In this document: positions 21,688 through 31,937 of the stretch, in pieces
Layout: each line of letters starts with the position of its first letter
Position numbering within the stretch: the stretch's first letter is position 1
DNA from: Hevea brasiliensis
Taxonomy: Eukaryota > Streptophyta > Magnoliopsida > Malpighiales > Euphorbiaceae
Assembly: GCF_030052815.1 (NCBI RefSeq)
Contig: NC_079495.1
Span: 44,149,651 to 44,213,650 of the forward strand
Direction of reading: 5' to 3'
Length of the DNA stretch: 64,000 nucleotides
Translations under genes and position numbers: made by a program
Notes under the pieces: generated by a model
Seen by the model: only the letters and a program-made list of their open reading frames with translations
The model's database searches: none
Told to the model about the DNA's origin: nothing

Positions 21688-23568
21688 ATTCATGCCTCTA
21701 CTGTAAACCAATATATCATCAAAATAAACAACAACAAATTTTCCAATAAAAGCACGCAACACATGATTCATCAATCTCATAAAAGTGCTAGGAGCATTAG
21801 TTAGCCCAAAAGGCATCACTAACCACTCATATAGTCCATGTTTTGATTTAAATGCAGTCTTCCATTCATCACCTACTTTCATGCGAATTTGATGATATCC
21901 GCTTTTCAAGTCAATTTTGGTAAAAACACAAGCACCACAAAGTTCATCCAACATATCATCCAATCTAGGTATAGGATGGTGATACTTTACAGTGATTTTG
22001 TTGACCGCCCTACAATCCACACACATGCGCCATGTGCCATCTTTCTTTGGTACCAAAAGGATGGGTACAGCACAAGGGCTCATACTTTCACTCACATATC
22101 CCTTAGCTAGCAATTCCTCAACTTGCCTTTGTAATTCTTTGGTTTCTTCAGGGTTACTTCTATAGGCTGGACGGTTAGGAATAACTGCTCCAGGTACAAA
22201 ATCAATCTGGTGCTCAATCCCTCGAATAGCTGGTAGTCCAGCTGGCATCTCCTCAGGTAGTACATCCTCATATTCCTGCAAAAGGGAGACAACAACACTA
22301 GGCAAATTGGGGTCAAGGTCAGATGTGGATAAACAAGAGTCGTTAAACACAATTAATAACATTTGCTTGTTGGCAAACATGGCATTCCTCACATCTCTTC
22401 CTTTAGCATACAAGCTTAATTTTCTCTCCCCTCTTTCCGCACAGCCTCCTTTTGCTCAAGATTCACCTTTTTCAAGCACTCTTGGAATGTTTTCTTTACT
22501 CTCTTTTCTTTCCTCACAACCACCCTTGTCTTGCTCACTCACAACATTTTCACTCAATTTCTTTTCACTCCTTCTTTTCTTCTCTGCTCTCTTTTCGGCC
22601 ACTCTTGATTTTTCCTCACCCATTGCTTGCTTAAGCCTTGTTTGGTCTTCATAAATCTGTTTTGGTGTCATAGGTGCCAAAATGATTTTCCTTCCATTCA
22701 TTTCAAAAGAATACCTATTTTTATACCCATCGTGGATCACCTTTCTATCAAATGGCCAGCTTGCATTGGAACCACGTCACACATAACCTTATCTTGATAC
22801 TTTCCTATTGCAAAGGAAATCAGTGCTCGTTTTGTTACTTTCACCTCACCACATTCATTCAACCACTGCAATTTATAGGGTCTAGGGTGTTTCGATGTCC
22901 TCAACCTTAATCTCTGCACCAAAATAGTACTAGCAACATTGGCACAACTTCCCCCATCAATGATGACACTACAAGCTTTGTCTTGGATAAGACACCTTGT
23001 ATGAAAAATTGTTTCTCTTTACAATTCATCACCAACATCCTCCTTTACTTGAGTATTTAATGCTCTCATATTCACTAGAGCACTTCCTTCAGCAGCATAT
23101 TCTACCTCTGCATCCTCCTCCCCTGAAGATGTGGAATCACTCACAATTTTCTCCTCTGTTTCTATCTCACCATTTTCTCTCATGACCATGACTCTCTTGT
23201 TAGGGCATTGAGAAGCTATGTGTCCACTGCCCAAACACCTAAAACACTTCACATCTCTATTTCGAGTAGTAGTTGCAACCTCCTTTCCTTTACTTTCTAC
23301 AAATTTCTTCTCCACCTTCTTTTCCTTATCCTTATCCTCATTTTTCTTATAGTTGCTAAAAGCCTTTTCCCTATCCTCCTTCTTCCAGTTAGACTTCCAA
23401 GATGAAGAAGTACCTGCATTTCCTCCAAATTTTGACTTGCTTTTAAGTTGCCTTTCTACCTTCATAGCCATGTGGACCATATCCTCCAACTCAACATAGT
23501 GATGTAACTCAACAATATGAGCAATCTCCTTGTTTAGCCCATTCAAGAATCTAGCCCATTCAAGAATA
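21684..23568 (-). pseudogene. A2 gag (C-terminal), protease and RT start
   Basis: On the minus strand: gag from about 23568 lacking its first part, zinc knuckle CFRCLGSGHIASQC (about 23200-23250), protease region with a (D)GGSCAN-type active-site word near 22955, a Lys/Glu-rich linker, and RT to [14 protein letters not shown] at the B1 junction. Lesions: the N-terminal gag (over 200 codons) is deleted and joined to leader sequence at about 23569; there is a stop near 23019; and about 24 bp of the protease C-terminal word LLLGRPW is missing near 22757. The first 394 bp (21684-22077) duplicates 13642-14035 with five mismatches. Confidence 0.82.
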
Positions 23569-24044
23569 TGGTAACTACTGATATGGGGTATAAACACTTT
23601 GTAAATTTTCAAGAATTTCTGGGTCTATTTGCTATGTGAACATAATTTGATCGGGTCTGCCGCAAAATTTTGGTTCAGCAGGCAAACGATATCAAACAAC
23701 CCCCAAAATTTACACCCAACGTCTTAAACACACCCAGATATTGCTGGTACAGTTTCAGGCTAAATTGGTAAGTCGAACTCAATGAACCAGAAAATCTCTC
23801 ATGCTTAATATCAAAATGAAGGAAGCAAAATGGATGGCTAGAATAATCGCGTTGGCTTGATTAACCCAAATAGAGAATCAAATAGCAACTAAACCCCAAG
23901 AGAATCTACCTTTTTTAAACAAACAGGTCCAACTAAACCCCAAGAGCCAAATAGCAAATATGAAGAAGGTAAGAAACACAAAGAATAAAAAGCAAATAGA
24001 GAATCTACCTTGTTTGGACGTCCCTTTGCTCTGATACCAAAAAC
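23569..24044 (-). other. A2 leader (truncated) and primer site
   Basis: This noncoding leader keeps one CCGCAAAATTTTGG repeat (about 23680) and an AAATAGAGAATCTACC word that recurs in the A3 leader at 60835. The primer-site complement GCTCTGATACCA is at 24028-24039, followed by AAAAC and the LTR. Confidence 0.75.
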
Positions 24045-24865
24045 TGATGTGAACCTTCAAGTAATTGGTAACTTGAAAACCCACATTCAAGAATTAAATG
24101 AACAATATGGAAAGCACCAAATCAAGATGTATGAATTTGAATCTTTGAACCAGCACAATCAGATTATTGTGTAATTCAAAGAAAATATCAGAAATGGGAT
24201 TCTTGACCTAATTCATATGGAGAATGAATAAACAAAGAATATGATGCACATTAAACCTTGCAAGATAGAATCTCAGCAAGTTAATGAGCTTCACAAGAAC
24301 AAAGGCAACAGGCAATTTACTCACTAAAGGAGCAGAAACAATCTCTCATTAATATTCAAAGTGTGTCCTCCACTCTCTCATTACACTTGTATTTATAGCC
24401 TCTTGGCTTCAAAGCTAAAGACAAAAATATCCCTACTTTAGTAACAGCTGTAAGGAGCTTTAAGTCCAAACAAAAATTAATCTATCAAAAGATTAAAAAC
24501 TCCTTACAAAAAGTAAATTTAATACAGTAGCAAATAAGGGCATTTAAGTCCAAAAGAGAGGTGGTTTTAACAGATGGAATATTCCTTGAAAAAAGGTGCC
24601 AGCAGATACATGTACATGGGTTGGATCTGGTGCATTAATATCCACAAGTTATTCCATGTAATCTAATGCTCCACATGACACCTGGTCACTTCTAAGCATA
24701 ATTTTCACCAAATTTAATCCTTTACATTTTTCTTCATGCCATTCCATCTTATAATCCTTGCTCCTTATGATTTCACAAATTAAATTCTGAAGTGATTTTG
24801 CTCTAGCTCAAGTAATTGAACCTTGGATGAAAGCCTTTGTCGTGGATGTAGCTTGATTCTCATCA
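24045..24865 (-). repeat. 5' LTR of A2
   Basis: 821 bp, from TGATGTGAACC to TCTCATCA, equal in length to the 3' LTR. CTAAA follows at 24866. Confidence 0.95.
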
Positions 24866-25193
24866 CTAAATTTATGCAATTCTTGGTGTATTGTGTGAAC
24901 TGCTGGTAATTGTGATAAGTTGGTGGCAAACTTGGATATTTAAGCTTGATATCACTTCTTTAGGTTGTCACTTTTCCAGCTTATTACTCTTTTATTTTGG
25001 TGTCTTCTTTCTTGATTCCTTATTGCATTACATTTCCATGCTAGAGCTTTTCTTTTCTTGACTTCTTGAGTCACATTATTGCTTTCTTGATTACTTGTTT
25101 TGATCCGTCTCGTTCAAGAATTTTATTGTGTGTTAAATTTTTTGTGAGTACAGCTACCTTGTTTCGACGTCCCTTTGCTCTGATAACAAAAAC

Positions 25194-26005
25194 TGATGTG
25201 AACCTTCAAGTAATTGGTAACTTGAAAACCCACATTCAAGAATTAAATGAACAATATGGAAAGCACCAAATCAAGATGTATGAATTTGAATCTTTGAACC
25301 AGCACAATCAGATTATTGTGTAATTCAAAGAAAATATCAAAAATGGGATTCTTGACCTAATTCATATGGAGAATGAATAAACAAAGAATATGATGCACAT
25401 TAAACCTTGCAAGATAGAATCTCAGCAAGTTAATGAGCTTCACAAGAACAAAGGCAACAGCCAATTTACTCACTAAAGGAGCAGAAACAATCTCTCATTA
25501 ATATTCAAAGTGTGTCCTCCACTCTGTCATTACACTTGTATTTATAGCCTCTTGGCTTCAAAGCTAAAGACAAAAATATCCCTACTTTAGTAACAGCTGT
25601 AAGGAGCTTTAAGTCCAAACAAAAATTAATCTATCAAAAGACTAAAAACTCCTTACAAAAAGTAAATTTAATACAGCAGCAAATAAGGGCATTTAAGTCC
25701 AAAAGAGAGGTGGTTATAACAGATGGAATATTCCTTCAAAAAAGGTGCCAGCAGATACATGTACATGGGTTGGATCTGGTGCATGCATGTCCACAGGTTA
25801 TTCCATGTAATCTAATGCTCCACATGACACCTGGTAACTTCTAAGCATAATTTTCACCAAATTTAATCCTTTACATTTTTCTTCATGCCATTCCCTCTCT
25901 TTCCTATGATTTTTCAAATTAAAAAAAAAGTGATTTTTTGCTCTAGCTCAAGTAATTGGACCTTGGATGAAATCCTTTGTCGTGGATGTAGCTTGATTCT
26001 TATCA
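25194..26005 (-). repeat. Duplicated copy of the A2 5' LTR
   Basis: 812 bp with small deletions near 25895-25925 and a mutated primer site next to it (CTGATAACA). It ends TCTTATCA, followed by CTAAATTTATGC. Confidence 0.92.
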
Positions 26006-26283
26006 CTAAATTTATGCAATTCTTGGTGTATTGTGTGAACTGCTGGTAATTGTGATAAGTTGGTGGCAAACTTGGATATTTAAGCTTCATATCTCTTCTT
26101 TAGGTTGTCACTTTTTCAGCTTATTACTCTTTTATTTTGGTGTCTTCTTTCTTGATTCCTTATTGCATTACATTTCCATGCTTGAGCTTTTCTTTTCTTG
26201 ACTTCTTGAGTCACATTATTGCTTTCTTGATTACTCGTTTTGATCCGTCTCGTTCAAGAATTTTATTGTGTGTTAAATTTTTT

Positions 26284-26472
26284 GTGAGTACAGTCTTGGT
26301 TTGAGTTACTTGAGTTTGATAAGAACTTGTGGACATAGCCAGGAGAGGTAAAAGGCACAGAGTGGTGAGTTCATAAGAGGGGAAAAGCCTTGTTGAGTTA
26401 AACACGCTGTTGAGTGTAAACACGTAAGGGAGTGAGTGAGGTGTTTTCTTTACACTAACCATTTTCTTGCAG
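26284..26472 (+). promoter_or_regulatory. Candidate leader intron of A1
   Basis: GTGAGT at 26284 and CCATTTTCTTGCAG ending at 26472 could bound a 189 nt intron ending 10 nt before the gag ATG at 26483. Acceptor-like sequence at the same place in family B makes it worth testing. Confidence 0.3.
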
Positions 26473-26482
26473 GTCTGAAAAC

Positions 26483-28571
26483 ATGTCTAGAAGGGGTGAT
26501 GGTACTGAGGGGGAAGGTGAAAATCCATTATACATGCAGGCTATCAGACAACAATTTGAAAGAATGAATGTTGTGTGCAATGGAATCATAGATAGGTTGG
26601 AAAGATTGGAGCAAAGAGATAGGCAAAATGAGAGAAGGCCAAATAGGAGGGATCTTGTACCTGCCGTAGTTGAATCTGATGAAGATGAGGTTGATAACTA
26701 TGATTTTGAGGTTGAAAGGCCTAGGAGGGGTAGGTATGAGAGAAGAGCTGAAGATAGGAGGAATGGGGATAGGAGGATAAGAAGAGAGGAAAGAGAGAGG
26801 AATAGGGTAGATGACAATATCAAAAGTATTAAAATGAGCATCCCTTCTTTCCAAGGGAAAAATGATCCGGATGTGTATCTTGAATGGGAAAGGAAGGTAG
26901 AAACTGTGTTTGATTGTCATCACTATTCAGAGGAAAAGAAAGTAAAGTTAGAAGCAGTAGAATTTACTGATTATGCTTTGGTATGATGGGATCAAGTGTT
27001 GATTAGTAGAAGGAGAAATTATGAGCAATCAATTGCAACCTGGGGTGAGATGAAAACTATAATGAGGGAGAGATTTGTTCCTAGTCATTACTATAGAGAG
27101 CTACATCAGAGGTTACAAAGATTGACTCAAGGTTCCAAAAGTGTTGAAGATTATCATAAAGAAATGGAAATTGCTATGATTAGAGCAAATGTGGAGGAGG
27201 ATAGAGAAGCCACCATGGCTAGATTCTCTTGAATGGGCTAAACAAGGAGATTGCTCATATTGTTGAGTTACATCACTATGTTGAGTTGGAGGATATGGTC
27301 CACATGGCTATGAAGGTAGAAAGGCAACTTAAAAGCAAGTCAAAATTTGAAGGAAATGCAGGTACTTCTTCTTCTTGGAAGTCTAACTGGAAGAAGGAGG
27401 ATAGGGAAAAGGCTGTTAGCAAATATAAGAAAAATGAGGAAAAGGAAAAGAAGGTGGAGAAGAAATTTGTAGAAAGTAAAGGAAAGGAGGTTGCAACTAC
27501 TACCCGAAATAGAGATGTGAAGTGTTTTAGGTGTTTGGGCAGTGGACACATAGCTTCTCAATGCCCTAACAAGAGAGTCATGGTCATGAGAGAAAATGGT
27601 GGGATAGAAATGGAGGAGGAAATTGTGAGTGATTCCACATCTTCAGGGGAGGAGGATGCAGAGGTAGAATATGCTGCTGAAGGAAGTGCTGTAGTAATTA
27701 TGAGAGCATTAAATACTCAAGTAAAGGACGATGTTGGTGATGAATTGCATAGAGAAACAATTTTCCATACAAGGTGTCTTATCCATGATAATGCTTGTAG
27801 TGTCATCATTGATGGGGGAAGTTGTGCCAATGTTCTTAGTACTATTTTGGTGCAGAGATTAGGATTGAGGGCTTTGAAACACCCTAGACCCTATAAGTTG
27901 CAGTGGTTGAATGAATGCGGTGAGGTGAAAGTAACAAAGCGAGTGCTGATTTCCTTTACAATAGGAAAGTATCAAGATGAGGTTATGTGTAACGTGGTTG
28001 CAATGCAAGCTGGCCATTTACTACTTGGCCGACCAGGGCAATTTGATAGAAAGGTGATCCACGATGGGTATAAAAATAGGTATTCTTTTGAAATGAATGG
28101 AAGGAAAATCATTTTGGCACCTATGACACCAAAACAGATTTATAAAGACCAAACAAGGCTTAAGCAAGCAATGGGTGAGGTAAAATCAAGAGTGGCCGAA
28201 AAGAGAGCAGAGACGAAAAGGAGTGAAAAGAAATTGACTGAAAATGTTGTGAGTGAGCAAGACAAGGGTGGTTGTGAGGAAAGAAAAGAGTGTGAAGAAA
28301 ACATTCCAAGAGTGCTTGAAAAAGGTGAATCTTCGGCGCAAAAGGAGAGCTGTGCAGAAAGAGGGGAGAGAAAATTAAGCTTGTATGCTAAAGGAAGGGA
28401 TGTGAGGAATGCCATGTTTGCCAACAAGCAAATGTTATTAATTGTGTTTAAGGACTCTTGTTTATCCACATTTGACCTTGACCCCAATTTGCCTAGTGTT
28501 GTTGTCTCTCTTTTGCAGGAATATGAGGATGTGCTACCTGAGGAGATGTCAGCTGGACTACCACCTATTTG
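26483..28571 (+). pseudogene. A1 gag and protease
   Basis: Starting at ATG 26483 (MSRRGDG), gag has a coiled-coil-like N-terminus, an acidic then Arg-rich stretch, and the gag core ([19 protein letters not shown]). The zinc knuckle CFRCLGSGHIASQC is at 27522-27564. The protease carries IIDGGSCAN (about 27805), the CRM-type variant of DSG, and ends with LLLGRPGQFDRK (W to G). Lesions: TGG to TGA at 26984, a 2 bp insertion frameshift near 27228, and CGA to TGA at 28570. The pattern of G-to-A and CpG-to-TpG changes fits decay of a methylated repeat. Confidence 0.88.
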
Positions 28572-31263
28572 AGGGATTGAGCACCAGATTGATTTTGTAC
28601 CTTGAGCAGTTCTTCCCAACCGTCCAGCCTATAGAACTAATCCTGAAGAAACCAAAGAATTACAAAGGCAAGTTGAGGAATTGCTAGCTAAGGGTTACAT
28701 GAGAGAAAGTATGAGCCCTTGTGTTGTACCATTCCTTTTGGTACCAAAGAAAGATGGCACATGGCGAATGTGTGTGGATTGTAAGGCGGTCAATAAAATT
28801 ACTGTAAAGTATCGCCACCCTATACCTAGATTGGATGACATGTTGGATGAACTTTGTGGTGCTTGTGTTTTTACCAAAATTGACTTGAAGAGCGGATATC
28901 ATCAAATTCGCATGAAAGTAGGTGATGAATGGAAGACTGCATTTAAAACAAAGCATGGACTATATGAGTGGTTAGTGATGCCTTTTGGGCTAACTAATGC
29001 TCCTAGCACTTTTATGAGATTGATGAATCACATGTTGCGCGCTTTTATTGGAAAATTTGTTGTTGTTTATTTTGATGATATATTGGTTTACAGTAGAGAC
29101 ATGAATGAACATATGCATCATTTAAAAGCTGTATTCGATGTGTTAGGAAAGGAAAAATTATATGCTAACTTGAAGAAATGTTCATTTTGCATGGAAAAGG
29201 TTATCTTTTTAGGATTTGTCATTAGTGCTAATGGTGTTGAAGTTGATGATGAAAAAAATTAGAGCTATTAAAGACTGGCCCATTCCAAAGACTGCATCTG
29301 AAGTACGTAGTTTTCATGGACTAGCTAGTTTCTATAGAAGATTTATTAAGAATTTCAGTACCATTGCAGCACCATTGAATGAATTTGTCAAAAAGAATGT
29401 TAATTTTGTTTGGGAACAGAAACAAGATGATGCTTTTCACAAAATTAAAGACATGTTATGTTTCGCTCCTGTGTTGGCTTTACCTGATTTTTCTAAGACT
29501 TTTGAGATTGAGTGTGACGCATCAGGAATAGGTATTGGAGCCGTTTTAATGCAGGATAAGAGACCAATAGCATACTTTAGTGAGAAGCTTAATGGAGCAG
29601 CTTTGAACTATTCTACATATGACAAAGAGTTGTATGCATTGGTACGTGCCTTGGAAACGTGGCAACATTACCTTTGGCCAAAGCAATTTGTCATCCACAC
29701 AGATCATGAGTCATTGAAGCATATCAAGGGGCAAAATAAGTTGAGTAGGCGTCATGCAAAATGGGTTGAGTTCCTTGAGACCTTCCCATATGTGATTCAA
29801 TACAAACATGGGAAAGAAAATGTGGTTGCTGATGCCTTATCTCGAAGGTATAACCTTCTTGCCCTTCTTGATGCAAAGTTATTGGGATTCGAATATGTGA
29901 AAGAATTATATGCTGAAGATAATGACTTTGCTAGAGTGTATGCAGCTTGTGAAAAGAATGCTCTTGAGAAGTTTTATAGGCATGATGGATATTTGTTTAG
30001 AGAAAATAGATTGTGTGTGCCTAAGAGTTCCGTGTGTGAATTACTTGTGAATGAGTCTCATGCTGGTGGATTAATGGGTCATTTTGGTGTTGCTAAAACT
30101 TTAGATGTGTTAAAGGAACATTTTTATTGGCAGAATATGAAAAGAGATGTTAAAAGAGTATGTGTTAGGTGCGCTGTGTGTGCTAAGGCTAAATCTAGAG
30201 TTTTGCCACAAGGTTTGTATATACCTTTGCCTACCCCTAGTGATCCTTGGGTTCATTTGTCTATGGATTTTTTGTTGGGATTACCTAGGTCTAAACAAGG
30301 CCATGATTCAATTTTTGTTGTTGTTGACAGGTTTTCAAAAATGGCACATTTTATTCCATGCCATAAAACTGTTGATGCTACAAATGTTGCAAATTTATTC
30401 TTTAGAGATATTGTTAGGTTGCATGGCATACCTAAGAGTTTAGTTAGTAATAGGGATGTTAAATTCCTCAGTCACTTTTGGATGGTTTTGTGGGGAAAAT
30501 TGGGCGCCAAGTTGTTTTTTTCCACCACTTGTCACCCACAAACCGATAGTCAAACTGAAGTAGTAAATAGGACACTAACTACTCTTTTGCGTGCTGTGGT
30601 TAAGCAAAATTTGAAGTCATGGGAAGATTGCATTCCACTTGTTGAATTTGCATACAATAGAAATGTGCATTATTCTACTGGCTATTCTCCATTTGAAATT
30701 GTGTATGGTTTCAATCCTTCAACTCCTTTGGATCTTTTACCTTTGCCTGTGAACGAGCTTGCTAGTTTAGATGGAAAAAGAAAAGCAGAATTGGTGAAGA
30801 AAATCCATGAACAAGCCAGGCTTCAAATTGAAAAGAAAAATGAAAAATATGCTAGTCAAGCCAACAAAGGAAGGAAGAAAGTCACATTTCAACCTGGAGA
30901 TTGGGTATGGGTTCACTTGCGCAAAGAAAGGTTTCCCTCTCGAAGGAAATCAAAATTACAACCAAGATGTGATGGACCTTTCCAAGTGCTGACCAAAATT
31001 AATGATAATGCTTACAAGATAAACTTGCCCGGTGAGTATAATGTCAGTGCCACCTTCAATGTTGTGTTGATGCAGGAACAGATTCGAGGACGAATCCTTT
31101 TGAAGCGGAGGGGAATGATGAGAATCAAGCTACATCCACACCAAAGGATTTCATCCAAGGTCCAATTACTAGAGCTAGAGTTAAATCACTTCAAAATTTA
31201 ATTTGTGAAATCTCAAAGAGCAAGGATTATAAGCTGGAATGGCATGAAGAAAATTATAAAGGA
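28572..31263 (+). pseudogene. A1 reverse transcriptase, RNase H and integrase
   Basis: [49 protein letters not shown] (about 29065-29095). RNase [30 protein letters not shown]. Integrase: HHCC domain near 30055-30190, then the DDE core with MDFLLGLP, but SNRDVKF instead of SDRDVKF (catalytic Asp to Asn), and QTEVVNR. A basic C-terminal [10 protein letters not shown] block follows, then the tail in the LTR. Lesions: a stop near 28604, a +1 frameshift at about 29255, and a 16 bp deletion near 31062 that shifts the frame before the tail. Confidence 0.88.
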
Positions 31264-31937
31264 TTAAATTTGGTGAAAATTAAGCTTGGAAGTGACCAGG
31301 TGTCATGTGGAGCATTAGGTTACATGGAATAAACTGTGGACATGCATGTACCAGATCCAACCCATGTACATGCATCTGCTGGCACCTTTTTGAAAGAATA
31401 TTCCTTGCTGTTATAACCACCTCTCTTTTGGACTTAAATGCCCTTATTTGCTGCTGTATTAAATTTACTTTTTGTAAGGAGTTTTTAGACTTTTGATAGA
31501 TTAATTTTTGTTTGGACTTAAAGCTCCTTGCAGCTGTTATTAAAGTAGGGATATTTTTGTCTTTAGCTTTGGAGCCAAGAGACTATAAATACAAGTGTAA
31601 TGAGAGAGTGGAGGACACACTTTGAATATTAATGAAAGATTGTTTCTGCTCCTTTAGTGAGTAAATTGGCTGTTGCCTTTGTTCTTGTGAAGCTCATTAA
31701 CTTGCTGAGATTTCTATCTTGCAAGGTTTAATGTGCATAATATTCTTGGTTTATTCATTCTCCATATGAATTAGGTCAAGAATCCCATTTCTGATATTTT
31801 CTTTGAATTACACAGCAATCTGATTGTGTTGGTTCAAAGAATCAAATTTATACATCTTGATTTGGTGCTTTCCATATTGTTCCTTTAATCCTTGAATGTG
31901 GGTTTTCAAGTTACCAATTACTTGAAGGTTCACATCA
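31116..31937 (+). repeat. 3' LTR of A1
   Basis: 822 bp, TGATGAGAATC to GGTTCACATCA. It is followed by TTCTT (possible TSD); the partner end is lost. Confidence 0.93.
31584..31590 (+). promoter_or_regulatory. TATA box in family A LTR
   Basis: TATAAAT, preceded by a GC-poor U3 and followed by the transcribed region. The same word is present in the other family A LTRs (for example the minus strand near 11150 and 24400). Confidence 0.5.

Larger units (their letters stand above)
10801..26005 (-). mobile_element. Gypsy element A2 (CRM-like), nested in A1 and split by B1
   Basis: The two LTRs are both 821 bp (10801-11621 and 24045-24865). The minus-strand order is 5' LTR, primer site, short leader, gag, PR, RT, [B1], RNase H, integrase, 3' LTR. 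The TSD CTAAA is at 10796-10800 and 24866-24870, the latter repeated at 26006-26010 because of the local tandem duplication. The N-terminal gag is deleted and pol is interrupted, so the element is dead. By eye the LTRs differ at about 25 positions (about 3%). Confidence 0.88.
24005..26293. repeat. Tandem duplication of about 1.15 kb across the A2/A1 junction
   Basis: Unit 1 is 24005-25153 and unit 2 is 25154-26293. Each starts CTACCTTGTTT, contains the A2 primer site, an A2 LTR on the minus strand, then about 288 bp of A1 leader on the plus strand, and ends GTGAGTACAG. Several substitutions separate the units. Unit 2 carries the ancestral leader variant (AAGCTTCATATC), as judged from the A3 copies. 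Confidence 0.92.
26006..31937 (+). mobile_element. Gypsy element A1 (CRM-like), right part
   Basis: Plus-strand leader (26006-26482), gag, protease, RT, RNase H and integrase, purine tract 31101-31115 (TGAAGCGGAGGGGAA) and 3' LTR 31116-31937. The left leader part is at 10531-10800, separated by A2. It is inactive because of stops and frameshifts. Confidence 0.9.
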
